Shown: positions 8,263 through 16,893 of the stretch, in pieces
Position numbering within the stretch: the stretch's first letter is position 1
Layout of the letters: each line of letters opens with the position of its first letter
DNA from: Variovorax sp. Sphag1AA
GTDB taxonomy: Bacteria > Pseudomonadota > Gammaproteobacteria > Burkholderiales > Burkholderiaceae_C
DNA: 64,000 nt
Assembly: GCF_014192575.1 (NCBI RefSeq)
Contig: NZ_JACHYC010000001.1
Span: 1,275,374-1,339,373 of the forward strand
Direction of reading: 5' to 3'
Position numbers and translations under genes: made by a program
Notes under the pieces: generated by a model
The model's input: only the letters and a program-made list of their open reading frames with translations
Told to the model about the DNA's origin: nothing
The model's database searches: none

Positions 8263-9414
8263 TCAGGCGGGAACGGCTTCGCGACCGGCGCGGGTGCGGG
8301 CGATGATGGTCTTCATGATCTGCGCGGTGCCATCGCCGATCTGGAAGCCCAGCACGTCGCGCAGGCGCTGCTCCATCGGGCCACGGTCATAGCCGCCGTG
8401 GCCGAACATCAGCAGGCACTGGTGGATCACGTCGTAAGCGAGCTTGGGCGCCCACCACTTGCACATGGCAGCCTCGGCGGTGTGCGGTGCCCCCTTGTCC
8501 TTCAGCCAGAGCGTCTGCAGGCACAACAGGCGCGCGGCTTCGACCTGCGTATCGAAATCGGCCAGCGGGTGCGACACGCCCTGGAAGGCCGAAAGCGGCT
8601 TGCCGAAGGCTTCGCGCTGCGCGACGTATTCCCAGGTCTCTTCCAGCGCGACACGCGCGACGGCAAGCACCTGCAGGCCGATCAACGCACGCGAGAAGTC
8701 GAAGCCCTGCATGACCTGCACGAAGCCCTTGTTCTCCTCGCCGAGTCGATGGTCCACCGGCACGCGCACGTTCTCGAAGAAGAGCGATCCGCGTCCGATG
8801 GCACGCTGGCCATGGCAATCGAAGCGGTTGCGTGTGACGCCCGGCAAGTCCATCGGCACCAGCAGTGCGGTCACGCCGTGCGCGCCGGATTCGACAGTGC
8901 CGGTGCGGCCGAACACGACTGCCGCATCGGCCTGGTCGGCAGCGGAGATGGAGGTCTTCTCGCCGTTGATGACGTATTCATTGCCGACACGCTCCACGCG
9001 CAGACGGAGGTTCGCCGCATCCGATCCGCCGCGCGGCTCGGTGAGCGCGATGGCGAAGAGCGCCTCCCCGCGGGTGAGCTTTTCGAGCCACGGCTGCGCC
9101 ACTTCAGGCCGGGCGTGGTGCGAAAGGATCTGCCCGTTGAGCGAAGCCAGCAGGTTGACGTAGCTCAGGCTCAGGTCGGCGCGCGCGATCTCTTCATGGA
9201 TCACGCCGGCCGCGAGGCAGCCCATGCCCTGTCCGCCCTGCTCTTCGGGCAGCTCGGGCGCGATGAAGCCCATCTCGCCCATCTCGCGCATCAGCGCGCG
9301 GTCGAGCACGCGCGTCTTGTCGCGCTCCAGAAAGCCCGGCGCCACGCGGCCGCTGGCGAAGCGGCGCGCATGCTCGGCCAGCGCCGCGAGGTCTTCGTCG
9401 ATGTAGGGGTTCAT
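8263..9414 (-). CDS. aliB: Cyclohexanecarboxyl-CoA dehydrogenase
   Basis: A 383-residue FAD acyl-CoA dehydrogenase. The ATG at 9414 gives a family-length protein; upstream frame extension overlaps badI and is not coding. Seen are the N-terminal helical domain, the substrate/flavin loop FAIALTEPRGGSDAANLRL, YVINGEKTSISAADQA, RQ-type flavin contacts (AQREAFGKPLSAFQG) and a C-terminal QIGDGTAQIMKTIIART. AliB oxidises cyclohexanecarboxyl-CoA to the cyclohex-1-ene compound, passing electrons to ETF. It lies 8 bases after badI and 24 bases before aliA in the operon. Confidence 0.86.
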   Translation of the reverse strand: MNPYIDEDLAALAEHARRFASGRVAPGFLERDKTRVLDRALMREMGEMGFIAPELPEEQGGQGMGCLAAGVIHEEIARADLSLSYVNLLASLNGQILSHHARPEVAQPWLEKLTRGEALFAIALTEPRGGSDAANLRLRVERVGNEYVINGEKTSISAADQADAAVVFGRTGTVESGAHGVTALLVPMDLPGVTRNRFDCHGQRAIGRGSLFFENVRVPVDHRLGEENKGFVQVMQGFDFSRALIGLQVLAVARVALEETWEYVAQREAFGKPLSAFQGVSHPLADFDTQVEAARLLCLQTLWLKDKGAPHTAEAAMCKWWAPKLAYDVIHQCLLMFGHGGYDRGPMEQRLRDVLGFQIGDGTAQIMKTIIARTRAGREAVPA

Positions 9415-9422
9415 CGCGGTGC

Positions 9423-10205
9423 CTACTTCGCGTACTTGCGGAACTCGGGCTTGCGCTTGTCCTTGAGCGCGGCCACGCCCTCGCGCGACTCGTCGGTGTC
9501 GTAGTAGAGCTTGAGCGCGTACATGCCCATGCCCGCGATGCCGGCTTGGTGGGCGGTGTCCATGTTGAAGCTGCGCTTGGCAATGGCGATCGCGGTCGGG
9601 CTGCGCTCGCAGATCGTTTCGGCCCACTCCTGCACGGTCTCGTCGAGCTTCTCGGGCGGCACGCAGATGTTGGCGAGGCCCATCGCAACGGCCTCCTGGC
9701 CCGAGTAGCGCTTGTTGAGGTACCAGATCTCGCGTGCCTTCTTCTCGCCGACCACGCGCGCAAGGAAGGCCGTGCCGTAGCCCGGATCGACCGAGCCCAT
9801 CTTCGGACCGACCTGCCCGAAGATCGCCTTCTCGGAGCAGATCGTGAGGTCGCAGATGGTGCACAGCACGTTGCCGCCGCCGATCGCGAAGCCCTGCACG
9901 CGTGCGATCACGGGCTTGGGCACATCGCGGATCGCAGTGTGCAGTTCTTCCATCGGCAGGCCGATGGTGCCGCGACCGTCGTAGTTGCCGTCGTGCGCGG
10001 ACTGGTCGCCGCCGGTGCAGAAGGCCTTCTCGCCAGCGCCTGCAAGCACGATCGCACCGATGTCGCGGTCGTAGCCGGCGCGGTTGAGCGCACGGATGAT
10101 CTCGTCGCAGGTCTGGCCGCGGAAGGCGTTCATCTTCTCGGGCCGGTTGATGGTGATCCACGCCACGTGGTTGCGCACTTCGTAGAGGATGTCTTCGTAG
10201 TCCAT
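9423..10205 (-). CDS. badI: 2-Ketocyclohexanecarboxyl-CoA hydrolase (ring cleavage)
   Basis: A 260-residue crotonase-fold ring hydrolase very like BadI of R. palustris as remembered: INRPEKMNAFRGQTCDEII, AFCTGGDQSAHDGNYDGRGT, GLPMEELHTAIRDVPKPVIA, IFGQVGPKMGSVDPGYGT and SFNMDTAHQAGIAGMGMYAL. The family also includes MenB, but the SAHDGNYDGRG and VDPGYGTAFLARVVGEKKAR blocks with this operon favour BadI. It opens the ring of 2-ketocyclohexanecarboxyl-CoA by hydrolysis to pimeloyl-CoA, which then enters beta-oxidation. The gene follows badH by 34 bases. Confidence 0.92.
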   Translation of the reverse strand: MDYEDILYEVRNHVAWITINRPEKMNAFRGQTCDEIIRALNRAGYDRDIGAIVLAGAGEKAFCTGGDQSAHDGNYDGRGTIGLPMEELHTAIRDVPKPVIARVQGFAIGGGNVLCTICDLTICSEKAIFGQVGPKMGSVDPGYGTAFLARVVGEKKAREIWYLNKRYSGQEAVAMGLANICVPPEKLDETVQEWAETICERSPTAIAIAKRSFNMDTAHQAGIAGMGMYALKLYYDTDESREGVAALKDKRKPEFRKYAK

Positions 10206-10239
10206 GGTGATCTTTCGCTGATGAGGAGTGGGAGGAAGG

Positions 10240-11007
10240 TCAACCGTTCATGGTCAGGCCGCCGGAGACGCTCAGGACCTGGCCTGTGACGAAGGCGGCG
10301 TCGTCGCTGGCGAAGAAGAGGATTGCGCCCGGCAGGTCGTCCGGCTGGCCGATGCGGCCGAGCGGGATCGAACGCGTGAAGGCTTCCATGAGCTTCTCGG
10401 GATTGCCCGCGCCTTCCTTGTAGTCGGCGAAGAGCGCGGTGTCGGTCGGTCCCGGGCACACCACATTGACGTTGATGTTGTGGCGTGCATGTTCACGCGC
10501 CAGCGTCTTAGAGAAGGCCACCAGTCCGCCCTTGCAAGCGGCGTAGACCGCCTCGCCGGACGAACCCACGCGCGCGGCATCGGAAGCGATGTTGACGATG
10601 CGCCCCGCCTTGCGCGCCACCATGCCCGGCAGCACCGCGTGATGCATGTGCAGCGCGCCGGTCAGGTTGATGGCGATCAGCTTGTCCCACTGCGCGGGCT
10701 CGGTCTTGGTGAAGGGCTTGAACACATCCCAGCCGGCGTTGTTGACCAGCACGTCGATCGGGCCCAGCTTCTGCAGCGTCGCTTCGACCGCGACATCGAC
10801 GCTCGCGCGGTCGGTGATGTCGCAGCGGAAGGCCATCGCCTGGCCGCCCTCTTCGCGGATCTGCGCGGCGACCTTTTCGGCTGCCTCCGGGTTCAGGTCG
10901 TAGATCGCGACCTTTGCGCCTTCGCGTGCGAAGCGGCGGCAGGTCGCGCCGCCGATTCCGCCGCCGCCACCGGTTACCACTACGGTCTTGCCTTCGAATC
11001 TCTGCAT
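10240..11007 (-). CDS. badH: 2-Hydroxycyclohexanecarboxyl-CoA dehydrogenase
   Basis: A 255-residue short-chain dehydrogenase. The ATG at 11007 is chosen because AAGGAGAA lies 5 bases upstream, and the NAD-binding strand begins directly after it (TVVVTGGGGGIGGATCRRFA). Also present are NNAGWDVFKPFTKTEPAQWD, the catalytic serine segment NIASDAARVGSSGE, YAACK (YxxxK) and a C-terminal GQVLSVSGGLTMNG. It oxidises 2-hydroxycyclohexanecarboxyl-CoA to the 2-keto compound for BadI. The match to R. palustris BadH, as remembered, extends through most of the protein. It is the first gene of the operon, divergent from badR. Confidence 0.92.
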   Translation of the reverse strand: MQRFEGKTVVVTGGGGGIGGATCRRFAREGAKVAIYDLNPEAAEKVAAQIREEGGQAMAFRCDITDRASVDVAVEATLQKLGPIDVLVNNAGWDVFKPFTKTEPAQWDKLIAINLTGALHMHHAVLPGMVARKAGRIVNIASDAARVGSSGEAVYAACKGGLVAFSKTLAREHARHNINVNVVCPGPTDTALFADYKEGAGNPEKLMEAFTRSIPLGRIGQPDDLPGAILFFASDDAAFVTGQVLSVSGGLTMNG

Positions 11008-11159
11008 ATCGGTTCTCCTTGCGTCTGAATGCTTGAATGCTTGAATGCTTGCTATCGTCGGAACAGTCCAGCCGTCGGCTGCCTGCATATACGTCAATGT
11101 GTTGTCATATTATTGGCGGCACGGCTAACGCATTGCAAGTGCTTTTTTGTGAGATTTAC
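11008..11159. promoter_or_regulatory. Divergent badH/badR control region with triple 8-bp repeat and imperfect palindrome
   Basis: This 152-base region separates badH (leftward) from badR (rightward). It has three perfect tandem copies of TGAATGCT (11026-11049) next to the badH ribosome site. An imperfect palindrome GTCAATGTGTTGTC (11093-11106, outer pattern GnCAAnnnnTTGnC) lies in its middle. MarR-family regulators bind short palindromes in such regions, so the palindrome is the best BadR operator candidate; the repeats may be a second site. Promoter hexamers are not clear enough to assign. Confidence 0.45.
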
Positions 11160-11669
11160 ATGAGAGAACATAGGGAAAACAAGGATTCCGCACGCATGGA
11201 GCTCGCCAATCGCGTGTTCTTTCGCCTGTACCAATGCGCAAACATGTTGCATAAAACGGGCACCAAGGCGGTCGAAGCCGAAGGGTTGACCACGCAGCAA
11301 TGGGCGGTGCTCGGCGCGCTGTCGCGGGAACAGGCCGATGGCGGAATGAGCGTGGGAGACCTCGCGCGCTACCTGATGGTCAGCCGGCAGAACCTGTCAG
11401 GCCTGCTCAGCCGCATGGAGCGCGACGGGCACGTCAGCATCGTTCCGGATGGACGCGATCGCCGCGCGCGCAACATCACGATGACGGAGTCGGGGCGGCA
11501 GGTGTGGCTGAAGGAAGCCCAGCCGAAGATCTACAGCTACTACGAGCAAGCACTCGATGGCTTTTCGGTGAACGACATCACCCACACGCTGCACTACCTG
11601 CTCAAGATGCTCGAGAACATGCAGCGTGTGGACGAGATGCAGGGAGGCGCCGTCGACGGGGGCGAATAG
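11160..11669 (+). CDS. badR: MarR-family regulator of the alicyclic acid operon
   Basis: A 169-residue winged-helix regulator. The helices preceding the DNA-binding domain (ELANRVFFRLYQCANMLHKT), the HTH (MSVGDLARYLMVSRQNLSGLLSRMERDG) and the wing (VSIVPDGRDRRARNITMT) are all in MarR order, followed by C-terminal dimer helices. The ATG at 11160 has GTGAG upstream; 11196 with AAGGA is a possible alternative. By analogy with R. palustris, BadR represses badHI-aliAB-badK until 2-ketocyclohexanecarboxyl-CoA accumulates. The divergent position supports this; the effector is not visible in the sequence. Confidence 0.82.
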   Translation: MREHRENKDSARMELANRVFFRLYQCANMLHKTGTKAVEAEGLTTQQWAVLGALSREQADGGMSVGDLARYLMVSRQNLSGLLSRMERDGHVSIVPDGRDRRARNITMTESGRQVWLKEAQPKIYSYYEQALDGFSVNDITHTLHYLLKMLENMQRVDEMQGGAVDGGE

Positions 11670-11765
11670 CCCGGGCGAGTGCCTTCTTCTACTGGCCATC
11701 AAGCCAATGGCGCCGGAGTGAATGCGCCTGTATGCTGCGCACCTCGCTGCATCGGAGGTGTCTAT

Positions 11766-12644
11766 ATGAGCCGAACGATCAATTGGATACAGATCCGCGC
11801 GAGCGGCCCCGGCGTCCTGGCATTCGCGGGTCTGTTGCTCGCAGGTTGCGCGCAACAACCAACGGCGCCAGCCGCGGCGGCCCCCGCACCCGCCCCGTCT
11901 GCTTCCGCGCCTGCTGCATCGAGTCCGCCGGCTGCCGCTCCCAAGGCGGCAGCGCAGACGATCGATCCCGCCATCATCGAAACGCTGGACCGCATGGGCA
12001 ACTACCTGCGCAGTCTCAAGTCGTTCGAACTGCAGACGGCCAGCTACACGGATACGGTGCTCGACGGCGACCAGCTGGCGCAGTTCACCCGCTGGTCCAC
12101 CTTGAAGGTGAGGCGACCCGATGCGCTGCGAGCCGACATCCGCGACGACGGCGGCGACAACAAGATCCTCTACCTGAACGGCAAGACGGCAACGATCTTT
12201 GATCCCTCCACCAAGCTGTACGCGCAGATGAACGCGCCGGGCACGCTCGCCGACACGGCCAAGCTGCTCGCCGACCGCTACGGCATCGAACTGCCCGTCG
12301 CCGATCTCTTCTACTGGGACTCGAACAAGACGGACATGAGCACCATCAAGTCGGCCGACTTCATGGGCTACGCGTATGTCGACGGAAAGATGACGACCCA
12401 CTTCCTGCTGCGCCAGGCAGACGTGGACTGGCAGATCTGGGTGGAACGCGGCGCTTCGCCGCTGCCGCGCAAGCTCGTCATCACGTCCACCAGCGAGGCG
12501 GCCCGCCCGCAGCATTCGGTGATGTTGCGATGGAACCTGTCGCCCAAGATCGCCGCGAGCGATTTCGAATTCAAGGCCCCGCCCGGCGCCCACCGGATCG
12601 TGATCCAGACCGCCGACGGCAAGGTCGAGAAGCCCGCAAACTAG
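11766..12644 (+). CDS. DUF2092-type lipoprotein
   Basis: A 292-residue predicted lipoprotein. Start chosen at 11766 because GGAGGTG lies 6 bases upstream. The signal peptide ends in LLLAGC (lipobox, Cys about residue 28), followed by an Ala/Pro-rich linker (residues 30-65). The body (DPAIIETLDRMGNYLRSLKS, TRWSTLKVRRPDALRADI, LNGKTATIFDPSTKLYAQM) resembles DUF2092, a periplasmic beta-rich fold related to LolA/LolB-like lipid carriers. A cell-envelope role is likely but its ligand is unknown. The next gene starts 17 bases downstream, so the two are probably co-transcribed. Confidence 0.75.
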   Translation: MSRTINWIQIRASGPGVLAFAGLLLAGCAQQPTAPAAAAPAPAPSASAPAASSPPAAAPKAAAQTIDPAIIETLDRMGNYLRSLKSFELQTASYTDTVLDGDQLAQFTRWSTLKVRRPDALRADIRDDGGDNKILYLNGKTATIFDPSTKLYAQMNAPGTLADTAKLLADRYGIELPVADLFYWDSNKTDMSTIKSADFMGYAYVDGKMTTHFLLRQADVDWQIWVERGASPLPRKLVITSTSEAARPQHSVMLRWNLSPKIAASDFEFKAPPGAHRIVIQTADGKVEKPAN

Positions 12645-12661
12645 GCCATCGCGAGGACACC

Positions 12662-13138
12662 ATGAAGAACCTCCTGAAGCTCTCGCACATGCTGTCGACT
12701 GTTGCGGCGTACGGCATCACGCTCGTGCTGCTGGCCGGCTTCGGCACCGATGTCCATGCGGAACGCGAAATGCGCGGCGGCGCCCGCACCAGCGTGAACA
12801 ACAACGTGGCGGCCAACCGCAACGTCAACGCCAACCGCAACGTGAACGTCAATCAGAACGTGAACGTGAATCGCAACGTCAACGTGAACCGCAACGTGGC
12901 GGTGGTGGGTGGTGGGCGCTACGACAACGACTACCACCCGGTTGCGACCGCGGCGGCGGTCACCACGGCGGCAGTGGTGACTGCAGCTGTCGTGGGCTCG
13001 GTGGTGCATACGCTGCCGCCTTCGTGTTCGGTCACCGTGGTGAATGGCGTGAGCTATCAGAACTGCGGCGGCACCTGGTATCAGCCGCAGTACGCGGGCA
13101 CGCAGGTCAACTACGTGGTGGTGAATCCGCCGCGCTGA
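12662..13138 (+). CDS. Secreted protein with Asn-Val repeats
   Basis: A 158-residue exported protein of unrecognised family. A signal peptide (LVLLAGFGTDVHA) ends near residue 34. Residues 45-80 are a low-complexity tract of NVN, NRN and NQN units (for example NVNANRNVNVNQNVNVNRN), then GGGRYDNDYHP, a hydrophobic Ala/Val/Thr segment (ATAAAVTTAAVVTAAVVGSVV) that could insert in a membrane, and a C-terminal domain with two cysteines (PPSCSVTVVNGVSYQNCGG) likely to form a disulfide. It lies directly after the DUF2092 lipoprotein gene. The repeat could be a beta-solenoid or adhesive element, but no function can be assigned. Confidence 0.65.
   Translation: MKNLLKLSHMLSTVAAYGITLVLLAGFGTDVHAEREMRGGARTSVNNNVAANRNVNANRNVNVNQNVNVNRNVNVNRNVAVVGGGRYDNDYHPVATAAAVTTAAVVTAAVVGSVVHTLPPSCSVTVVNGVSYQNCGGTWYQPQYAGTQVNYVVVNPPR
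12797..12900 (+). repeat. Imperfect tandem repeat coding for Asn-Val units
   Basis: About 100 bases built from imperfect units of AACCGCAACGTGAACGTC type (6 to 12 bases in period), inside the secreted Asn-Val repeat gene. The units vary at third positions, so the array looks old and selected at the protein level, but it could still change length by slippage. Confidence 0.7.
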
Positions 13139-13190
13139 AGCGCAACTACCCGAGCTCGCGTGACCGCGTCAATTGCCCTTTGGTGCATGC

Positions 13191-13259
13191 TTGACGCAAG
13201 TCAAGAGTGCGTTGCCGCGTTTCTTGACAAGCCACGGCTGCGTGCCTTTAATTTGCGAC
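13191..13259 (+). promoter_or_regulatory. nap promoter: FNR-type site plus sigma70 hexamers
   Basis: TTGACGCAAGTCAA (13191-13204) is a perfect 5-bp inverted repeat of the CRP/FNR family type (TTGAC-N4-GTCAA; FNR consensus TTGAT-N4-ATCAA). Downstream, TTGACA (13224-13229) and TTTAAT (13247-13252) are 17 bases apart, a near-consensus sigma70 promoter with a start near 13259. The FNR-type site is then centred near -61.5, a class I activator position. Oxygen or nitric-oxide control of nap by an FNR/DNR-like regulator is the inference. Confidence 0.6.
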
Positions 13260-13308
13260 GTACTGCTCATCAGTGGCAGGGTTGATCCACACAAGAAGGA
13301 CGACCACG

Positions 13309-13473
13309 ATGGATAGCAAGGATGCGCTCGATCCGCAGCGCAAATCGGAGGAGCTTCGCAGCTTTCTCTTCCTGACGGCCGTCATGGTTCCCGTCCTGTC
13401 CGTCATCGTCGTCGGCGGCTACGGATTCCTTGTCTGGATGTACCAGCTGATCGGCGGCCCTCCTACGCACTAA
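13309..13473 (+). CDS. napE: Periplasmic nitrate reductase small membrane subunit NapE
   Basis: A 54-residue single-span protein. Start chosen at 13309 with AAGAAGG upstream. A charged N-terminus (MDSKDALDPQRKSEELRS) is followed by one hydrophobic helix (FLFLTAVMVPVLSVIVVGGY) and a short tail, the usual NapE design. Its precise role in the Nap system is not settled in the literature. It is the first gene after the FNR-type promoter, with napD 88 bases downstream. The assignment rests on length, topology and position before napDA. Confidence 0.85.
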   Translation: MDSKDALDPQRKSEELRSFLFLTAVMVPVLSVIVVGGYGFLVWMYQLIGGPPTH

Positions 13474-13561
13474 CGGCGGTGCGCGGGTGCAATTGACAGG
13501 AGCCGGGCGTCACCCGCCCGCGGCTCTGTAGACCCATGGTCACAACCCCGGGAGACGACCA

Positions 13562-13897
13562 GTGGCAATTGCCAAGCGCTACATCACCATCGAGCCCGAG
13601 AAGCATGCCGATGAATGGCATATCGCGGGCGTCGTCGTGCACGCCAATCCGGCAAGCCTCGACGAAGTGCGCGCCGCCATCAATGCGATGGCCGGCGCCG
13701 AAATCCATGCGGGCAACGATGCCGGCAAGCTGGTGGTCACGCTCGAAGCGCCCACCATGCGCGCGATCGCTGCGCATCTCGAATACCTGCACCGACTGGA
13801 TGGTGTCCTGTCGGCCGCCCTCGTCTATCAGCACAACGAGGACGCCGATGCCATGGAGGAGGAGATGACCGATGACCACGCGCCGGGACTTCATTAG
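13562..13897 (+). CDS. napD: NapA-specific twin-arginine chaperone NapD
   Basis: A 111-residue cytoplasmic protein starting at GTG (GGGAG lies about 9 bases upstream). The motif [22 protein letters not shown] begins a ferredoxin-like fold typical of NapD, followed by [21 protein letters not shown] and [19 protein letters not shown]. NapD binds the Tat signal peptide of NapA and delays export until the cofactor is inserted. The last 26 bases overlap the start of napA in another frame, so expression is probably coupled. The usual signature of NapD is present; confidence is high. Confidence 0.9.
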   Translation: MAIAKRYITIEPEKHADEWHIAGVVVHANPASLDEVRAAINAMAGAEIHAGNDAGKLVVTLEAPTMRAIAAHLEYLHRLDGVLSAALVYQHNEDADAMEEEMTDDHAPGLH

Positions 13898-16364
13898 ACG
13901 CACGGCCGTCGCCGCGACGGCTTCGGTGGCCGGCGTGACGCTGCCGGCTGATGCGGCGAACTTCGTCACCGACGGCGACATGACCAAGCTCAAGTGGTCG
14001 AAGGCGCCGTGCCGCTTCTGCGGCACCGGCTGCGGCGTGACCGTCGCCGTCAAGGACAACAAGGTGGTCGCGACGCAGGGCGACCCGCAGGCCGAGGTGA
14101 ACAAGGGCCTCAACTGCGTCAAGGGCTACTTCCTCTCGAAGATCATGTACGGCGGCGATCGCCTCACCCAGCCGCTGATGCGCCAGAAGAACGGCAAGTA
14201 CGACAAGAACGGCGACTTCAAGCCCGTCACCTGGAACCAGGCCTTCGACCTGATGGAGCAGCAGTTCAAGCGCGTGCTCAAGGACAAGGGACCGACCGCG
14301 ATCGGCATGTTCGGCTCGGGCCAATGGACGATCTGGGAAGGCTATGCGGCGTCGAAGCTCTTCAAGGCCGGGTTCCGATCGAACAACATCGACCCCAATG
14401 CGCGGCACTGCATGGCGTCGGCCGTGACCGGCTTCATGCGCACCTTCGGCGCCGACGAACCCATGGGCTGCTACGACGACTTCGAAGCCGCAGATGCCTT
14501 CGTGCTCTGGGGTTCGAACATGGCGGAGATGCATCCGATCCTGTGGACCCGCGTCACCGACCGGCGCCTGAGCGCGCCGAAGACCCGGGTTGCGGTGCTA
14601 TCGACCTTCACGCACCGATCGTTCGACCTCGCGGACCTGCCGATCGTCTTCAAGCCGCAGACGGATCTGGCGATCATGAACTACATCGCCAACTACCTGA
14701 TCCGCAATAACAAGGTCAACCAGGACTTCGTCAACAAACACACCGTCTTCAAGCAGGGCGTGACGGACATCGGCTACGGCCTGCGGCCCGAGCACCCGCT
14801 GCAGCAGGCCGCCAAGAACGCAGGCGACCCGAATGCGGCAACCCCGATCAGCTTCGATGACTTCGCGAAGTTCGTCTCCAAGTACGACGCCGCCTATGTG
14901 ACCAAGCTGTCGGGCGTTTCGCGCGAGCACCTCGACCGGCTCGCGGAGCTCTATGCAGACCCGAACATCAAGGTGATGTCGCTGTGGACCATGGGCTTCA
15001 ACCAGCACACGCGCGGCACGTGGGCGAACAACATGATCTACAACCTGCACCTGCTGACAGGGAAGATCGCCACGCCGGGCAACAGCCCGTTTTCGCTCAC
15101 GGGGCAACCTTCAGCATGCGGCACCGCGCGCGAGGTGGGCACCTTCTCGCATCGCCTGCCGGCGGACTTGCTGGTCGCGAACCCGAAGCACCGCGAGCAC
15201 GCCGAAGAGATCTGGAAGCTGCCCGCCGGCACCATCCCCGAGAAGCCGGGCTTTCACGCGGTGCTGCAGAACCGCATGCTGAAGGACGGCAAGCTCAACG
15301 CCTACTGGGTGCAGGTCAACAACAACATGCAGGCGGCGGCCAATCTCCAGCAGGAAGGCTGGCCGGGCTACCGCAACCCCGACAACTTCATCGTGGTGTC
15401 GGATGTCTATCCCACGGTGACCGCACTGGCGGCCGACCTCATCCTGCCAAGCGCGATGTGGGTCGAGAAGGAAGGCGCCTACGGCAATGCCGAGCGCCGC
15501 ACGCAGTTCTGGCACCAGCTCGTCGATGCACCGGGAGAGGCGCGGTCGGACCTCTGGCAGCTCGTGGAGTTCTCCAAGCGCTTCAAGATCGAGGAAGTCT
15601 GGCCCGCGGAACTCATCGAGAAGCGGCCTGAGGTCAAGGGCAAGACGATGTTCGACGTGCTCTATCGCAACGGGCAGGTCGACAAGTTCCCGCTGAAGGA
15701 CGCGGACCCCGACTACGCCAACGCCGAGGCGAAGGCCTTCGGCTTCTACATCCAGAAGGGGCTGTTCGAGGAATACGCCATGTTCGGCCGCGGCCACGGG
15801 CATGACCTCGCGCCCTTCGACATGTATCACGAGGCGCGCGGACTGCGATGGCCGGTGGTGAACGGGCAGGAGACCCGCTGGCGCTACCGCGAAGGCAGTG
15901 ATCCGTATGTGAAGGCTGGTACGGGCTTCCAGTTCTACGGCAATCCGGATGGGAAGGCGGTGATCTTCGCGCTGCCGTACGAACCACCTGCGGAATCGCC
16001 GGACAAGGAATATCCATTCTGGCTCGCGACCGGTCGCGTGCTGGAACACTGGCACTCGGGCTCGATGACACGGCGCGTGCCCGAGCTTTATCGCGCAGTG
16101 CCGAACGCGGTGTGTTTCATGCATCCAGATGATGCGAAGAAGCTCGGCCTGCGGCGTGGCGTCGAGGTCGAGCTGGCATCACGGCGCGGCAAGATGCGTA
16201 CCCGCATCGAGACGCGCGGGCGCAACATGCCGCCGCAGGGCCTGGTCTTCGTGCCGTGGTTCGATGCGAGCCAGTTGATCAACAAAGTCACGCTGGATGC
16301 GACCTGCCCGATCTCGTTGCAGACCGACTTCAAGAAATGCGCGATCAAGATCACCAAAGTCTAG
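13872..16364 (+). CDS. napA: Periplasmic nitrate reductase catalytic subunit
   Basis: An 830-residue molybdenum enzyme, normal length for the family. It has a twin-arginine signal (TTRRDFIRR), then the [4Fe-4S] ligands Cys47, Cys50, Cys54 and Cys82 (CRFCGTGCG...NCVKG), and Cys180 in [11 protein letters not shown] as probable Mo ligand. The molybdopterin-dinucleotide-binding C-terminal domain includes [18 protein letters not shown] and [19 protein letters not shown]. It reduces nitrate to nitrite in the periplasm with electrons from NapB. All key residues appear intact. It is read with napD and napB from the FNR-type promoter. Confidence 0.97.
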   Translation: MTTRRDFIRRTAVAATASVAGVTLPADAANFVTDGDMTKLKWSKAPCRFCGTGCGVTVAVKDNKVVATQGDPQAEVNKGLNCVKGYFLSKIMYGGDRLTQPLMRQKNGKYDKNGDFKPVTWNQAFDLMEQQFKRVLKDKGPTAIGMFGSGQWTIWEGYAASKLFKAGFRSNNIDPNARHCMASAVTGFMRTFGADEPMGCYDDFEAADAFVLWGSNMAEMHPILWTRVTDRRLSAPKTRVAVLSTFTHRSFDLADLPIVFKPQTDLAIMNYIANYLIRNNKVNQDFVNKHTVFKQGVTDIGYGLRPEHPLQQAAKNAGDPNAATPISFDDFAKFVSKYDAAYVTKLSGVSREHLDRLAELYADPNIKVMSLWTMGFNQHTRGTWANNMIYNLHLLTGKIATPGNSPFSLTGQPSACGTAREVGTFSHRLPADLLVANPKHREHAEEIWKLPAGTIPEKPGFHAVLQNRMLKDGKLNAYWVQVNNNMQAAANLQQEGWPGYRNPDNFIVVSDVYPTVTALAADLILPSAMWVEKEGAYGNAERRTQFWHQLVDAPGEARSDLWQLVEFSKRFKIEEVWPAELIEKRPEVKGKTMFDVLYRNGQVDKFPLKDADPDYANAEAKAFGFYIQKGLFEEYAMFGRGHGHDLAPFDMYHEARGLRWPVVNGQETRWRYREGSDPYVKAGTGFQFYGNPDGKAVIFALPYEPPAESPDKEYPFWLATGRVLEHWHSGSMTRRVPELYRAVPNAVCFMHPDDAKKLGLRRGVEVELASRRGKMRTRIETRGRNMPPQGLVFVPWFDASQLINKVTLDATCPISLQTDFKKCAIKITKV

Positions 16365-16374
16365 GAGCGCAGCC

Positions 16375-16881
16375 ATGACGAAGCTCAGCCGACCCTGGAC
16401 CTTTCCGCGCACCATCTGTGCCCTGCTGCTCGCGGTGTTCTCCGCACTGCTGCTTGCATCCGCGGCGCATTCGCAGGGCCTGGTCGATGCGATGCGCGGC
16501 CCCACACCGATTCCGGAGCAAACCAAGCCACCGCCGATCTTCCCGACCGAGAACAAGGACATCCGGCGCACCCGCAATTTCGCGATGCAGCCGCCGACCA
16601 TCCCGCACACCATCGACGGCTACCAGGTCGACAAGGAATTCAACAAGTGCATGTTCTGCCACGCGCGCACGCGCACGCAGGAAACCGGTGCGATCCCGGT
16701 CAGCATCACGCACTACCAGGACCGCAACGGCAACATGCTGGCCGACGTCTCGCCGCGCCGCTACTTCTGCACCCAGTGCCATGTGGCGCAGGCGGATGCA
16801 AAGCCCCTTGTCGGCAACAACTTCGTCGACGTGGAACAGCTCCTGAAGCGCAAGCCCGGCGTTCTGGGTTCGACCAAGTAG
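16375..16881 (+). CDS. napB: Periplasmic nitrate reductase diheme cytochrome c subunit
   Basis: A 168-residue exported diheme cytochrome. The signal peptide is hydrophobic (ICALLLAVFSALLLASAAHS). Two heme motifs, CMFCH and CTQCH, lie in the C-terminal half, preceded by the NapB pattern IPHTIDGYQVDKEFNKC. AGGAG lies 7 bases before the ATG. NapB passes electrons from NapC to NapA; its hemes are attached by the Ccm proteins encoded downstream. The gene starts 11 bases after napA. Confidence 0.95.
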   Translation: MTKLSRPWTFPRTICALLLAVFSALLLASAAHSQGLVDAMRGPTPIPEQTKPPPIFPTENKDIRRTRNFAMQPPTIPHTIDGYQVDKEFNKCMFCHARTRTQETGAIPVSITHYQDRNGNMLADVSPRRYFCTQCHVAQADAKPLVGNNFVDVEQLLKRKPGVLGSTK

Positions 16882-16893
16882 CGCAGGCCCGCC

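Noticed and set aside
12797..12900. Repeat tract considered as a CRISPR array
   Set aside because: Units are 6-12 bases with no unique spacers and lie within a coding frame.
13536..13868. Possible alternative small gene in the napE-napD gap
   Set aside because: Overlaps napD in another frame and is Ser/Arg-rich; napD has the proper family sequence.
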